Positions 25,901 through 37,663 of a stretch of 64,000 bases of DNA are shown here, in pieces. This DNA is from Neospora caninum Liverpool. Taxonomy: Eukaryota; Apicomplexa; Conoidasida; Eucoccidiorida; Sarcocystidae. Below the pieces are notes generated by a model. It did no database searches. It was not told the DNA's origin and saw nothing but the letters and a program-made list of their open reading frames with translations. How positions within the stretch are numbered: the stretch's first letter is position 1; the number at the start of each line of letters is the position of its first letter. The stretch lies in contig NC_018394.1 of NCBI RefSeq assembly GCF_000208865.1, positions 4,839,797 to 4,903,796 of the forward strand, read 5' to 3'. A program made the position numbers and the translations under genes.

Positions 25901-28900
25901 CCGGCCGTGGCTTCCGCACCGCCCTCGCCCTTTGCGTCGTTCGGGCGCCGCGTCTCCTCCCCGTCTCCGTCCCATGCGATTTCCTCCGTTGCTTTATTCG
26001 AGGCTCTGCCGCCATCAGTGGCCTTAGCGCCGCGGCGAGGCGACGCCTCCAGAGGCGACAGTGAGCAGACCAGGCACGCCGACGCGATGCGCGAGTCTGT
26101 GGGCACATGCGCGGCGGACACCGGACGCCCGGACGACGGAGACGGGCGCGCCCCACAAATGAAAGGAGACACCCAGACAGAAGACAGCCCCGACCGAGCG
26201 ACATCCCAAAAGGGAGGCAGAGAAGCTGCGAATCCCCAGGAACCATCCGCCCTCTCCGGCCTCAAACAGAGGGACAGCGAGCGGCTTTGTCAAGGCTGGG
26301 AAGGCCAAGGTGCGGCGTCTGCGGATGGGGACTTGGTTGTCGTCATGAAGGTTTTGCCTCGCGGCCGCGGGGACACCCTCGAGGTAGACGATAGCTGTGG
26401 CGAGACCGTGAAGGTGTCGCCTTTCGTTCCTCCCGCCTCCTGCTCGTCTCCGCTTCTGCAGCTACCGCGATCGGGCGTCTCGGCGACCCCAGAGGAAAGA
26501 GCGAGAATTGGTGATGACTCGCGCGTACCTTCTTTCTTCCGTTTTAGCCCTTCGTCGCCGGGCATGTCGCCTTCCTCGAGGCCGCCGCCCTCCAGTCCCT
26601 TCTCAGGCACCTCCTCGCCCCACAAGACGCCCCACAACTTGCGCGCCTCCCCCTCTCCGCCAGGCGCCGTCCCCGTGGCTCCGTCGCCTTTGGGCACAAA
26701 CAGGCGAGGCGGAGACCCGTTGGTGCCCCGCTTCTTCTTCGCACCCAGCAGTGGACGAAGACGCGCCGTGTCTTGCGAGGTCCTCCAGAGGGAAGGCGAG
26801 CGTACGCGAGACTGTCCCCCTGTTCCTTTCACTCTGGTGCCACACACAGTCGGGGAAGGACACGAGCGACGGGGGCGCTCTGGAGCACCAGCGGAGACGG
26901 CGGTTGCTGCCGCGCGACGCAGGGACCAGAGCCGCGGTTGCTCCTTTGACAGTCCCTGGCCGGGGGACCCGAGGGGGGAGATGGACGCCGCCGACGCCGC
27001 GGATGGCGACCGGGCCGACGCCTTGTTAGTGTGTCCGGTGAACGGTAGCGGAGTGGGAGGCACCCGCGAGCGAGGCCAGGCGGGAGACGGGAGGATACAG
27101 TTCTCGATCGCCGCCTCGAGGCGGCGACCCAGCCACGATGCGCGCGGAGACAAGGAAGGACACGACCAGGTTGGCCGAATCGCTCGTGCAGCCCCTGCGG
27201 TTCCCACGGGGGAGCCTACGCCAGATGCCAATGCACCGGAAGGGACTGTGCATCTTGGGATGGCCTTCGCGCTTCCGGTCGCGTCTCCCGCGCCGTCGTC
27301 GCCGAGCTCGCCGGGCTCTCGTCGGCGTTCGGGGTTTCCATTGCCGCGAGAGACGGCCGCAGCTGTTCCGGACTCTCACGTGTTGTTCGAGCGAGTCTCG
27401 GCCGCCGTCTTTGACCGACTCCTCGAGGATGCACAGCTCGAAATGACTCGCTTGGTTTCCTCTCACGAATCGTTGCTTTCGTCTCTCCATCCGGCGAGCC
27501 CTCCAGGCGTCTTCACGCAGCTGTGCTTTCCCCCGCTCGCTCGCGACCGCCTCCCCTCGCCTCTGTCCCGCCAGAACGTCTCCCCTCTCCTCCGCAATCC
27601 CCAGAGGCGAGAAGCTTTTTCCTGCTCACGCGCGTCCCCCTCTTTTGCCTCTGCGGGCGTCCACGGCGTCTGGGTGACAGCCCGAGACACCGATGTGGGG
27701 TCGGTGATTGCGCATGCATTGCTGAGCGCGGCGATGCAGCGGGAGATGGCCGCGCGGTGGGCGTCCTGGGGCAGCCGCGCGCGAGCGAGGAGCCGACCCG
27801 AACGCGCGTGCGCAAGCGAGGAAAGCGGCGAGTCGGCTGAGCAGGCCGAGACTCTGGCGCGCCGGAAGTCCTCTGCTGGGGACTCCGCCTCGTCCTCGAA
27901 TTTCGCACGGACAGACACAGGGCCCCGTTTGGCTGCGAGCGGAGAGATGCGCGGCGGCGAGCCCAAGCAGCAAAGGGGAAGCAAAGGCGCAGAGAGAGGA
28001 GTTGACGAAGAAGAAGACTCACGGAAAATGCGACTCCCCTGTTGTGGTGGGAGGTGTGCAGCCTGTCGCTGCCGTCGGCGGACGGGCAGCCTCGCCCCGA
28101 GGTCAGACAGGGTGGAGACACCAGAAGAGACAGGAGACAGCGAAGCCGGAGAATGCGACTGCTGCAGAGGAAGTTGTCCTGTGGGCGTCGCGCGCCTCCG
28201 GCGTCTCCACCGAGCGGGGGCATTCCAAGAGACAGCTGGAGACGCCGGGAATCACTTGTGGGGCGGAGACTGCGACTGTCCCCGGTGTGGAGCCCTGCGC
28301 AGGCTCCTTCAGCTAGCCATGCATGCACCGACAGACGAACACCTGGCGACCGGGATCGCGAGCAGCGGACGAGACTGGCGACATGATGCGGGCGTAAAGG
28401 GGAAGAGAGAAGGAGATCGTGCCTTAAAGACGCGAGGCAGCCGCTCTCATGAGGGTCAGGGCCCGGTACGCACAGGTGGCGACGACGTCGACAGGAGGCA
28501 AAAGTCTGAGGGACATCCCTCGCCATCCATCTGTGGGGCGCGAACAGGCAAATCTCTACAGAAAGTGCATTCCGAGTTCCACACGCAGAGATTCGGGGGA
28601 GAAAGAGGAACTGAAACCCGTCTCGCTGCGACACACTCAGGATCGCCCTCGGGTTGGTTCTTAACATCTTGCTTCCTTTCGCTGCCGCCTCTGAGCGCAC
28701 CTTATTGGCGATTCGATGGTGTAGGGTCTTCGCCTTTTGCTCCGCTCTCTTCCCGCTTCGGCTGCCGTTTGCATGCACTTGCCGACCCAGAGGTGCCGGG
28801 AAGGGACCGCCCAGGGTGGGCTCGACACAGTCGCGGGGGAAGCCGGGAGAGCAGCGCCGTCAGGTCCGAGGCGAGGGACAGCTGTCTCCTCCAGGGACCG

Positions 28901-31900
28901 CCGTCCACAGGTAGCGGACAAACGGCACACGCTCAGTCCGGAGACGGACGCGGAGACAGCCCCGAGACACCTGAAGGCCTCGCGATCCGGTGGTGGCGGC
29001 ACGGGGGCTGCGGAGGCCACGCAAGAGGAGAACGGTGTCCCGCTGTGGACGCTGGACACCGAAGGAAGAGGCACGGTGTGGGGTCGTCTGGGCCAGCTGT
29101 AGAGCCACCGTGTCCCTCGTCAGCATCCTCGTGTGGGTCTCCGGCGTGTCCTGGCCCTTTTGCTTCGCGCCCTGAACTGACAGAAGGCGAAAGGCCTCTG
29201 GCGGAGACGTGGGCGCTCCTGAGGCTCTTCTCGGGGCTGTCCTCCGAAACGCCTGCCTCTGCGACGAACGAGTCTTCTGCCTGCGCGTCCTCCTCTTCTC
29301 ACATCGCCCCCGTGTCTCCTGCCGCTCCTGCCTCTGCCGCGGGGCCTTCGAGCCGCAGTGTGCAACCTCTGAGTGCGCGGCAGCCCGGGCACTTCGACTT
29401 CGTTGAAGAGCGAGAGGGGGGAAGGAACTCCACACGGATTCTGGAAGGCCGCGCGGTGCGGACGCTCCGGAACTACTTGCGCCTGGGCAAGTCCGCCTCA
29501 CCGTCGAGACACAACGAAGCATGCCGCGCGCAGGCCTCTCCACTGCGTGCATGCGGAAACGCGAAGGCGTCATTTGGGTGGGGAGACGAGGAGCGGCGAG
29601 TGATGAGAGAAGTTATCACTGGACCGAGCTCCGCGATGTCGGCCGGCTGCGGGCGGGAGAAAGAGGGCGATGCACGACACAGGGCGCGGAAGGGAAAGAG
29701 ATCGTTTTCTCCACATGGGCTCACCGGCGAGGCCTCCGAGCATGTCCAGATTCTGGTCCAGGCGAAACGTGGAGAAGCAAATCACGAGGAGGAAGCCTCG
29801 CAGGGTGTGCGCGAACAGGCGGACTCTCCCTGCCTAGTGACTGTCTACTACGCTGCCCGGGTACGGGACACCGCGAGGAAAGGGCGAGGGAAAGGCCACG
29901 ATCGGAGGCGAAATCCCGTTGATCCGAGCACGCGTTTGTACGCGAGAGGCCGGGACGGAAGCGGCGAGCGCTGTCTCGCCTCTCCATGATGCAGCTGCGG
30001 TTTAGGCGAGAATGCTTCTCACCCTACGATTCCGTTGCAAGGCCTCGCGGCGAGTGCGCCCGTCTTGCCACCGACGCGAGCTGCCTCGGCGTCTTCCGCA
30101 CTTGAAGCTACTCGCTTGTGTTCCGTCCCTGTCTCGTGCAGATTGTGTGTGTCTCCAGTCGCCTCGCCCGCAATTTCCCTCCTCTGCTGAGCTGCGTGTC
30201 TGCCTGTCCCTGGGCGTTTCCGACTTTTGTTCGTCGACTTTTCGCCGCCTCCAAACCCTTGCTTCCTTTCGTTCTCCGCGGACGTGGTCGTGTCGTTCTG
30301 GGCCTTTTCGCCCTCCGTCACAGTCTGCCAGGCGCGCACATCACTTCTCGCGCCTCCGGTTTCTATGTTCCTGTCGAATTCCGTGATGTTCAAAACTGTA
30401 TCTTATACATTTGGTCTATCATATTCACTGCTCTTACGCTAGTAGTTAGTGTCGCGTGCGTCTCTGGGTCTCTCACCTTCTGTCGTGGAATCTCTTGTCT
30501 TTACTGTTGGACCTCTCTCGCGCTCTCTCCCTTCACTACTCCGCGTTCTTTGGCCGGACTTGCACTGTCTCCTGCCTCGTTGTCTCTTCGCGTGTCGACC
30601 CGCGCCTCGCCCATAAACCCTTTCCTGTCTTGTCCTTTCACCTGCAGTTCCACGCCATGAGGCACCTTCTGTGCGGAGACGATATGCGCTTCTGCGCCTC
30701 GCTGCGAACGTCGCAGCCCGTTCGCCTCCCGGGAGGCAAAAGCGGAGCGCATTTCTCTCTAACTCAGGACGGGTATGTTCCCCGCCTCTTGTCCAAAACG
30801 AGGCTCGTCTCAGGAGAAGCCGGCTGTGCACTGAGGATACGCTAACGTTTCTGTCATCGGTAGACTGGAGGTTTGGATGTCGTGTTTTTTTAAAGATGGC
30901 CACGCCCTCGCATAGTGCGGAGTCGGTCTTAGGACAGGGTGGACGCGCTCACGACACCGTCGCATTCGCCGTCTTTCTATCGTCGCCACGCTGTTCTGTC
31001 TCGAGACCCGTTTCTTCTTCCACTCTTAGCTGTCGTCTCTGGAGGACGTGCTCTCACTTTGAAAGAAGCAAATTCGACTGCTTCAAGTTCAGGTGTCTTG
31101 GCGGCCTTCTGCGTTGGTCTCGCGTGTCGCCCTCTCGCCCCCCTGCCTCGGTGAAGTTGTGTTTGTCTCTGCTGCGATTCGTTCCCGACACTCAGGCAGT
31201 ACATCGTCAAGCAGCTGAATAAGCACGAGATGCGGTTGCTGCTGTCCGCGGAGGCCGGCTCTGCCCTCTTCCGACACTTCGCCGAGACGCTTTTCGATCA
31301 AGAGCCGACGACGCTGACGGCGCTGTATGGGGTCTTCCAGCTTGCGTTTCTCAACACGAAGTCAAAGGCGTTCTACGTTGTGATGGAGAATCTGCGACAC
31401 GGTCGCGCGCGCGAAGACGGTTTTTTGTCACAGCTGCAATCCCTGTCGTTTCTCGCTCCGCTCGCTGCGCTGCTGCGCCCTGTCGCGGAACCAGCGGGGC
31501 ACTCTGGAGTCGCCGGCGGGCGCGGGAGGCGCGCTCCGGAGAACCCAGTGTTCGAAGCGACGGGAGAGAAAGGCGAGGAGATGACGCGGATGCCCCAGCA
31601 TGATGGGGGAGATGCCGGCACAACATGCAGCTCGGCAAGCGGATATGCAGACGAGGGCGTCTCCGTTTCGACGGACGCGAGCGTGGCTTCGGACAGCGCC
31701 GTTGCGGATACGGACCTGGGATGTAGCACTGGGAGGACCGAGCCTTTCTCGCTTGCGTCGAGAGTCTTTCGCCTTTTCTCTTCGTTCGCGCTTTCCTCAT
31801 TTCCAGCTTCGTTCCAGTCCGCTCCCGCGTCTTTCACTGCGCCCGCCGAGCCTTCGCGGCTTCTCCTTTTCGACCTGAAAGGCGTCGGGACTCTCCGCTA

Positions 31901-34148
31901 CGTGCGCCTGGACGACAAGCGGTCTCCGATGGAGAGCAGCCCGGGGGCGCATGGAGACAACGCAGAAGAGGCAGACTTGGACGCCCGGGGAAGAGCCAAG
32001 GAGCGACAGGAGAACGGCGAGGTGTCGAGGCGAGCCGACTGCACCAAGGACGCGGAAGAAGAGCGGGACGAGAGAGGGGGGCGGAGAAGCCACGGAAACG
32101 CCCAGACAGACACCACCGACGCCCAGCCGTTCTGCAGGCAGAGCGGGCTCGCGACACACTCAGAAAGCGAAAGTGGAGAACCTTTTTTCAGCGAGACACA
32201 CACGGCGCCTGACCGCCGCACGTCGGCCGCCACGGACATGACTCCAGAGGGGATTTCGGGAGATCGGCGAGGGAGGAAGGCAGAAACTTGGGACATCTCC
32301 GGGCGACAAACAGGGGACGGCGAGGACGAGAGGAGAGGATATGGCTGCGAAAGCGAAGGAACGGCCGGACGCGCGGGAGGGCTGCAAGGCACCGCGGCGG
32401 GCGCCGAAGGGACAGAAGGCGAAAGAGACGCAGGCCGAGAGGAAGCACCGTGCTGGAGCAGTGACCAGGCACAGCCTTCGTCAGGTGCGTCTGTGGGGGC
32501 AGCGAGGCCCGAGAGGTGCCGACGGATCGACCTCGAGGGCCAGTGCGAAGAGTCCGATGCAAAGGCCATAGAAAAGACACCCTTCGGTAGCGGTAAGAGC
32601 GGAGCTGAGTGGAGCAGGGAGGGACCTCACGCGAGTGGAAAGAGAGTGGAAGATCAAGGAGACAGGCGGCAAGCCAGGAAGGACGCCGAGGCGTCTGACT
32701 GCCGGACGGTCAGCTCTCAGGGCAGCGGCGAGGACGGGAGCGAGACAGACGAGGTCGTGGGGGGGCCGTTGCTGCGCGAAAAAGACGCAGCGCGAGGCGA
32801 CGCCAGTCGCAACCTGGAGAGGCGAGACAGAGGAGTTGGAACGCAAACTGACGTTGAACAGGCCGCTGCCGTGGCGCGCTTGTCTCATCCGCCGGCTGCA
32901 TCTTCGCCGTCTCCTGAGCTCCCTGGACAGGTGGAGCCCCAGGCTCCCGGCGGGCGTTTCCGCGCCTCGCCTCTGTCTGGTGTAGTGTCTCCACTTTTCC
33001 TTCCGACCTTTGCCTGGGCTTCGCCTGCCGCGTTGCCCCCTTCGTCTGCCCCGGCGCTGCCCGTCCTGTGGGACCAGAACTTTCGCGAGTTTTCCGGCGG
33101 CTTTCCGCTGTGTCTGGACAGCTGTGACCACGCCTGGCTCTGGCGCGCGCTGCAGCGCGACACGCAGCTTCTGCAGAGGCTGGACGTCGTCGACTATTCG
33201 CTCCTAGTGCTGGTGGAAGAGAGCGGTCGCGTGCGGCGCATTTCCGTCGCCTTGATCGATTTCTTTCGGCCCTATACATGGGACAAGCAGGTGGAAACGA
33301 TTGGGAAATCCCTCGCGTACATGACTCGGGGACTCCTCGACCAACAACCCACTGTTCTCTCGCCTCCGCAGTACCGTCTCAGATTCCTCCACACGATGGC
33401 TGCATTTTTCGGGCCGTCGCATCCAACCGACCTAACCGGCATTTTCGCGTCTCTGCTGAGACTCGCTCCGGCACTCACTGCTCGCGAAGGCTCAGCGGAC
33501 AGAGACCGAAGGTATCCAGGTGAACAGGGAAGCGCCGAAGGGCCGAGGCAGAGCGCGACTTCGGGGAACGGTGGCGACACGCAGGAACGACAAGCGAGGG
33601 CCGAGGAGGCGGATCGGTGCTCGGCCTCTTCACTGCCTGCCGACAATCCTGAAGGTTCGCTCGCAGCGTCTTGCAATCGCTGCCTGTACTCTGTCCCACC
33701 TGCGACTTCCCCACCCTTTTCTGTCTGCGCGGCTTCGTCGTCAGCGTCTCCTTCGCAACATTTTGCGTCGGCGTTTGATTACCCGTCCGAGACACCGACC
33801 CGTCGTCCTTCGTTGGATGCTCGTGTGCCGTCTGTGCAGTCGGCTGCGTTCAGCGCGAGCACGGCGCCGGGGAAGGGAGGCCCTGCGGGAAGAGAAAGGG
33901 AGGAAGGCGAAGACGCAGGAGAGAGACTGGGGGGCGAAGCCTGCCGCAACGCGCACGCAGTCCCGGTGAGGAAAGCGGAACGCAGAACGGAAAACGCCAC
34001 GGAAGAAAGAGACGCGCGAGACACGCGCATTGTCCATGACGTACAAAGTGCCACAGCTGCTGCACGAGCGTCCGCATTCTCCGCCTTTCTTCGTCTGCGC
34101 ATTCGAGATCAACAGAGAAAAGACCGAGGCAAACGAAACTACTATTAG
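13958..34148 (+). CDS. PIKfyve: FAB1/PIKfyve-type PI3P 5-kinase
   Basis: Predicted to phosphorylate PI3P to PI(3,5)P2 on endosomal membranes. Exons: 13958-18916, 19523-20189, 20489-21525, 21689-23293, 23614-25306, 25659-29860, 30648-30772, 31196-34148 (17241 nt, 5746 aa). All three family hallmarks are present in order. A FYVE finger (residues about 195-258) has the WxxPD start, RRHHCRQCG and RVCGAC. A CCT/TCP1-like domain (about 417-745) runs from FDFVKVKRLPG to ATICLRG. A PIKfyve-specific Cys/CPH segment (CSACQ, FSKFLELLL, CPHLLFRERTFYF) lies in exon 3. The C-terminal PIP kinase domain (about 4722-5530) shows PGGKSGAHFSLTQDG, YIVKQL, YVVMENL, DLKG, VVDYSLL and LIDFFRPYTWDK. Human PIKfyve is about 2100 aa; the excess is low-complexity insert, including about 160 and 375 aa inside the kinase fold. 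The start is uncertain: an in-frame ATG also lies at 13748. Exon 2's donor is the least certain junction. Confidence 0.93.
19080..19107. repeat. TA-rich tract, PIKfyve intron 1
   Basis: Short imperfect TATATG/TATATA run inside the 606-bp intron 18917-19522. Confidence 0.6.
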
Positions 34149-34994
34149 GCTAGCCGACTGGGTTTGGAAAGAAACTAAAACGTTCACGGATGGTTATTTC
34201 TATGTTTCGTGGAACGCCAGCGAATGGGATTCTGACCCGTGCCATCGACGAAACAAAGATTTCCACAGGCCGTGGTGTGCACCGTAATAAACACACATTT
34301 TTGTTTAGGTGGGCCATGCCGTGTGAGTCTGTGAGTTTCGTCAATAGATTGACCAGTCCCGCTAGTTTAAAACTGTGAAAGAACGTTTGCAGAGGACGAG
34401 TCTTCCACACGCCTCGAGAGTCAGCTGAAGACCGCAACCTCTTGACTTGCATCAACCCTTTCCCGTCGCCCCGACACATCCAAGTGTGCCGTGGACGCAC
34501 TCTCTACAAACCGAAAATACGGGAACGGTTGTGTACGTTTTTCCACAGTTGAGGGCACTGTGACTCGACGTAAATGGACCTAACTCGCTATCCGGTTCTG
34601 CCTGCGCAACGGAGTTTAACGCTCCGAATCGACTGCTCAGGCGACAAAAGGGCAGCTTTTTTTACCTGTTTCGGATGACACAATCGAGAATGCAGAACGC
34701 GAGCTTCGGCAATCGGATCAGCCCCCGTGAAGATTCAGACCGCGACAGCGCAGACGCCATACACCGGACAGCAGCCTATTTGCAGCACAGAGTCTAAAAC
34801 GCGTTACACGACGTGAGGAGTCCGGGTATTTCTCTCTAGCCACACGCGGAGGTATGCGCGTCTTGGGAAGAATTCTCACAGCGGTACCCGGTGGAAAACC
34901 CAGGTGCAAAGCGAAACTACGATAGCCCCATTTCGGTTAATACGCTCGAATCGCTCTGCTGGGAACGTGCAGGGGTGCCTCGAGGACGGCGGCC

Positions 34995-35002
34995 TGCATG
35001 CA
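34995..35002. promoter_or_regulatory. TGCATGCA motif in the PIKfyve-ALIX spacer
   Basis: Palindromic TGCATGCA 2.7 kb upstream of the ALIX start codon, matching the motif over-represented in T. gondii promoters. Its function here is inferred only. Confidence 0.3.
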
Positions 35003-36443
35003 GAAGAAGTGGACAGAAGCGTCAGGCTCTGGCGACGCGGGACCGTACATCGGCACTCGACGTCAGAGGGTTTCTCAGTTAGGTCGGCGCTGGTTCGTGG
35101 CATCTCTGTGTTCCCAAAGAATTCGCGAAAGCGGTTGTGTATCGCGTCATTTCTCCAGTGCGCTCCTGCCGAGCGAGGCGCTGCCTTCCTCGCTTGCAAA
35201 TCGCAGTGCCCGTCGTCAGTCTGTTCAGTAACACATTGCAGCGTTTGTTTGAACGCTCATGGCTCTTCGCCGCTGCTCATTGGCGGCCAAGTGCATACTG
35301 GCTGCTACTGAATGCAGCTGTTCCGAGCTGAATGAAAGAGTTGCCTATACGAGTGCACTTGGCCACTATCGGTTTCTAGCGCCAGAATCACTCGCTTCAG
35401 GATGCATTTTCTAGTGGTCAACTGGTGCTAACTCGCCCGCTCCCGTCCGCATCCGTTTGCACGACCTTTCTTTTCCCCGCAGAAAACTGTGAATGGAAGG
35501 CCCGTTACAACAGAAGTAGTCTTTCGCGGCTGCAGTTTTGTAGCGCGGAGAAACGCAGGCGAGCAGTGGCGGTGAATCCAAGTCGCTACGATTCGTACTT
35601 CGTACTAGCCTAGACTAACGTGGCCGGGGAAACCATTGCGAGTGGAATGGCCTGCGGACGCAGACTCAGCGTCACGGCAGCACGCGTGCGATACGTGAAA
35701 GACAAGGTCGCGGCGGCTCAGAAGTGGTCTCACACTAAAACGTGCAGAAGCAAAACAAATGCCGGATCACCTTCCACCAGCTACTGGACTTGCGCTACAA
35801 GTCCTTTTCCGTAAGTGGCGATATGCCGCGAAATCCCGGGGCGAAAGTACAGCTTCGCTGTCATTGGACAAAGCACGCCGGACATGACACCAGATTCTCA
35901 CGCCGGAGGCGGCCGCACAATCATCGACAGCGCTGCTCACTAGAATCTTCTCATGACGGCAAACCTACAGTTCTACCTCATGCCTGCGGAGTTGTTCCTT
36001 GCCTGTTTCAATATACTCCCTTTATGAAAGGGGACGCCATCCACTCTCTAGGTTCCGTCCCACGTCCCGCGAGTCCCCACGGCCAGGCCAGAAGCAAAAG
36101 AGCGCTCTTTTGTTGCCCACCGTATCCCGTTTATTTTATACACCGCTCTATTATTTCGGGCTTCCCTTCGGCTGCTACCTGCCAGCCTGGTTCAAGAAAG
36201 ACAAACTGCAGGCGACGAGGCTGCGCCTTCCACTTCTCGCCGTCGGAGTGAGATCGTCTGTGTCTTGTGTGTGCCTCGCTCGCGCACAGGCACCGGCGAC
36301 GGAAGAAGGATCCGCACATTTTCTCCTCTGTTTTCTTCGATTTTCCTAAGAAAATGGGTCCCTTCAGATGTGCATCGACGCTGATTGGTCTGTAGGCTTC
36401 AAAAGAGCGCGGCTTCCCGTTTTGCTCACCATCGGCCCAGATG

Positions 36444-36450
36444 TGCATGC
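36444..36450. promoter_or_regulatory. TGCATGC motif upstream of ALIX
   Basis: Exact TGCATGC 1.2 kb upstream of the ALIX start codon, a typical promoter distance in coccidians. Its function is inferred only. Confidence 0.35.
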
Positions 36451-37651
36451 CATCACGCTTGGGTCTTGCGAAAAGCTACACGCGTGTGTCAGTATTTCAG
36501 CCCGGTTTGAGGGTGTGCAACAGGACACGTACGGAAATAAAAGAAATACGCGCGTCTGTAGACACAGAAACTCATTCTGTTTTACCATTTCTGCGTCTGC
36601 CGAGTAGAGACTGCGTCCGTCTCCCCGGTTCCCTGCTCGCTTCTGCCCAGCAGCAGAAACCTCTCGGGCGACAAGCGAGGATTCATGTCTCTTGACCAAC
36701 CCGAACCCAGGAAAAATCCGGCTTTTTTACTTCCTTTTTCCACTTTTCAGTTTTTCCTGAGGCGAAGAGGCGAAAAAAGGAAACTGACATTTGATTATGC
36801 GCACAGCCTATTCGTGTGCCGGAAATCCAAAATCCGCTCGAGACGACTGGCTCAGACAAGCGAAGTTACCAGGGCGGGAAGGTGTGAGTGTACGCTTCAA
36901 ATCCACTATTTTTTGCTTTTTCTTCCAAACCAAGTAGATTTGCCACATTGATCGTGACCCGCTTGCTGACACATTCTTTTTCCCGCCCATCTTTGTCGCA
37001 CTTTCTCTTGTTTCTGAGATCCTAATCTGAACCGGAGTGTTAGCCGCTTACCCCTCGCCGTCAACTCGGCGTATCAACTCCTGTGTGTACTTCGCTCCCC
37101 TTCTGTCCTCCCTGTCTGTGGCGCGCTTTCCTTTTCTTTTATCTGAGACTCTTCAAACTGCCATCGCGTCTGACGGCGACGGAAATGAGGCGTCGAAGCG
37201 TTTGCTGTCTGACGCAGACAGACAGCGTCACGACAGCATGAAGGAACGGGGCCAGCGACAAATGTGCGCGGAGTTTTTTCCTTTCACTTTTTCCAAGAAT
37301 CTGGTAGAGTTCGTAAGTGTGACTCAACTTTCACCTTGACAATTCTCGGCTTCGTTTCCAACAGCACGCCCATTTCTCCGTTCCTCGCTTCCGCCCCCCA
37401 CCTCTTTTTCGCCTTCCGCCTATCTCACCGCACGCAGGAAAGCAGCCCCTCTTTTCCCGGTCTCCGTGCCATCTTCTTTGTGTAGACGTTGCCGTCTCCT
37501 CTGCCTGTCCCTCGCGGCCTTCCCCAGCTGTCTCTCCGCGTTTTTGTGCCTTTTCTTCCCCCCACCCTCCGCCGCCTCTCCTCTATTTCTGTCGGTGCCT
37601 GGCTGAGCCGCCGTGCTTCGACTTGCACGCGTAGACACACTGCCGCCCCTG

Positions 37652-37663
37652 ATGAGAAGATGA
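37652..37663 (+). promoter_or_regulatory. Minimal uORF overlapping the ALIX start
   Basis: ATG-AGA-AGA-TGA encodes Met-Arg-Arg and stops within the ALIX initiation codon, so the two share the bases ATGA (stop 37661-37663, start 37660-37662). Any ribosome initiating here would have to reinitiate or backtrack to make ALIX. Whether it is transcribed depends on the start site. Confidence 0.45.

Larger units (their letters stand above)
34149..37659. other. Spacer between PIKfyve and ALIX
   Basis: The 3.5 kb between the PIKfyve stop and the ALIX start should contain the PIKfyve 3' UTR and the ALIX promoter and leader. No open frame over 170 codons or recognisable domain is seen on either strand. 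Two TGCATGC motifs lie at 34995 and 36444, and the last 500 bp are pyrimidine-rich on the plus strand. Confidence 0.5.
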
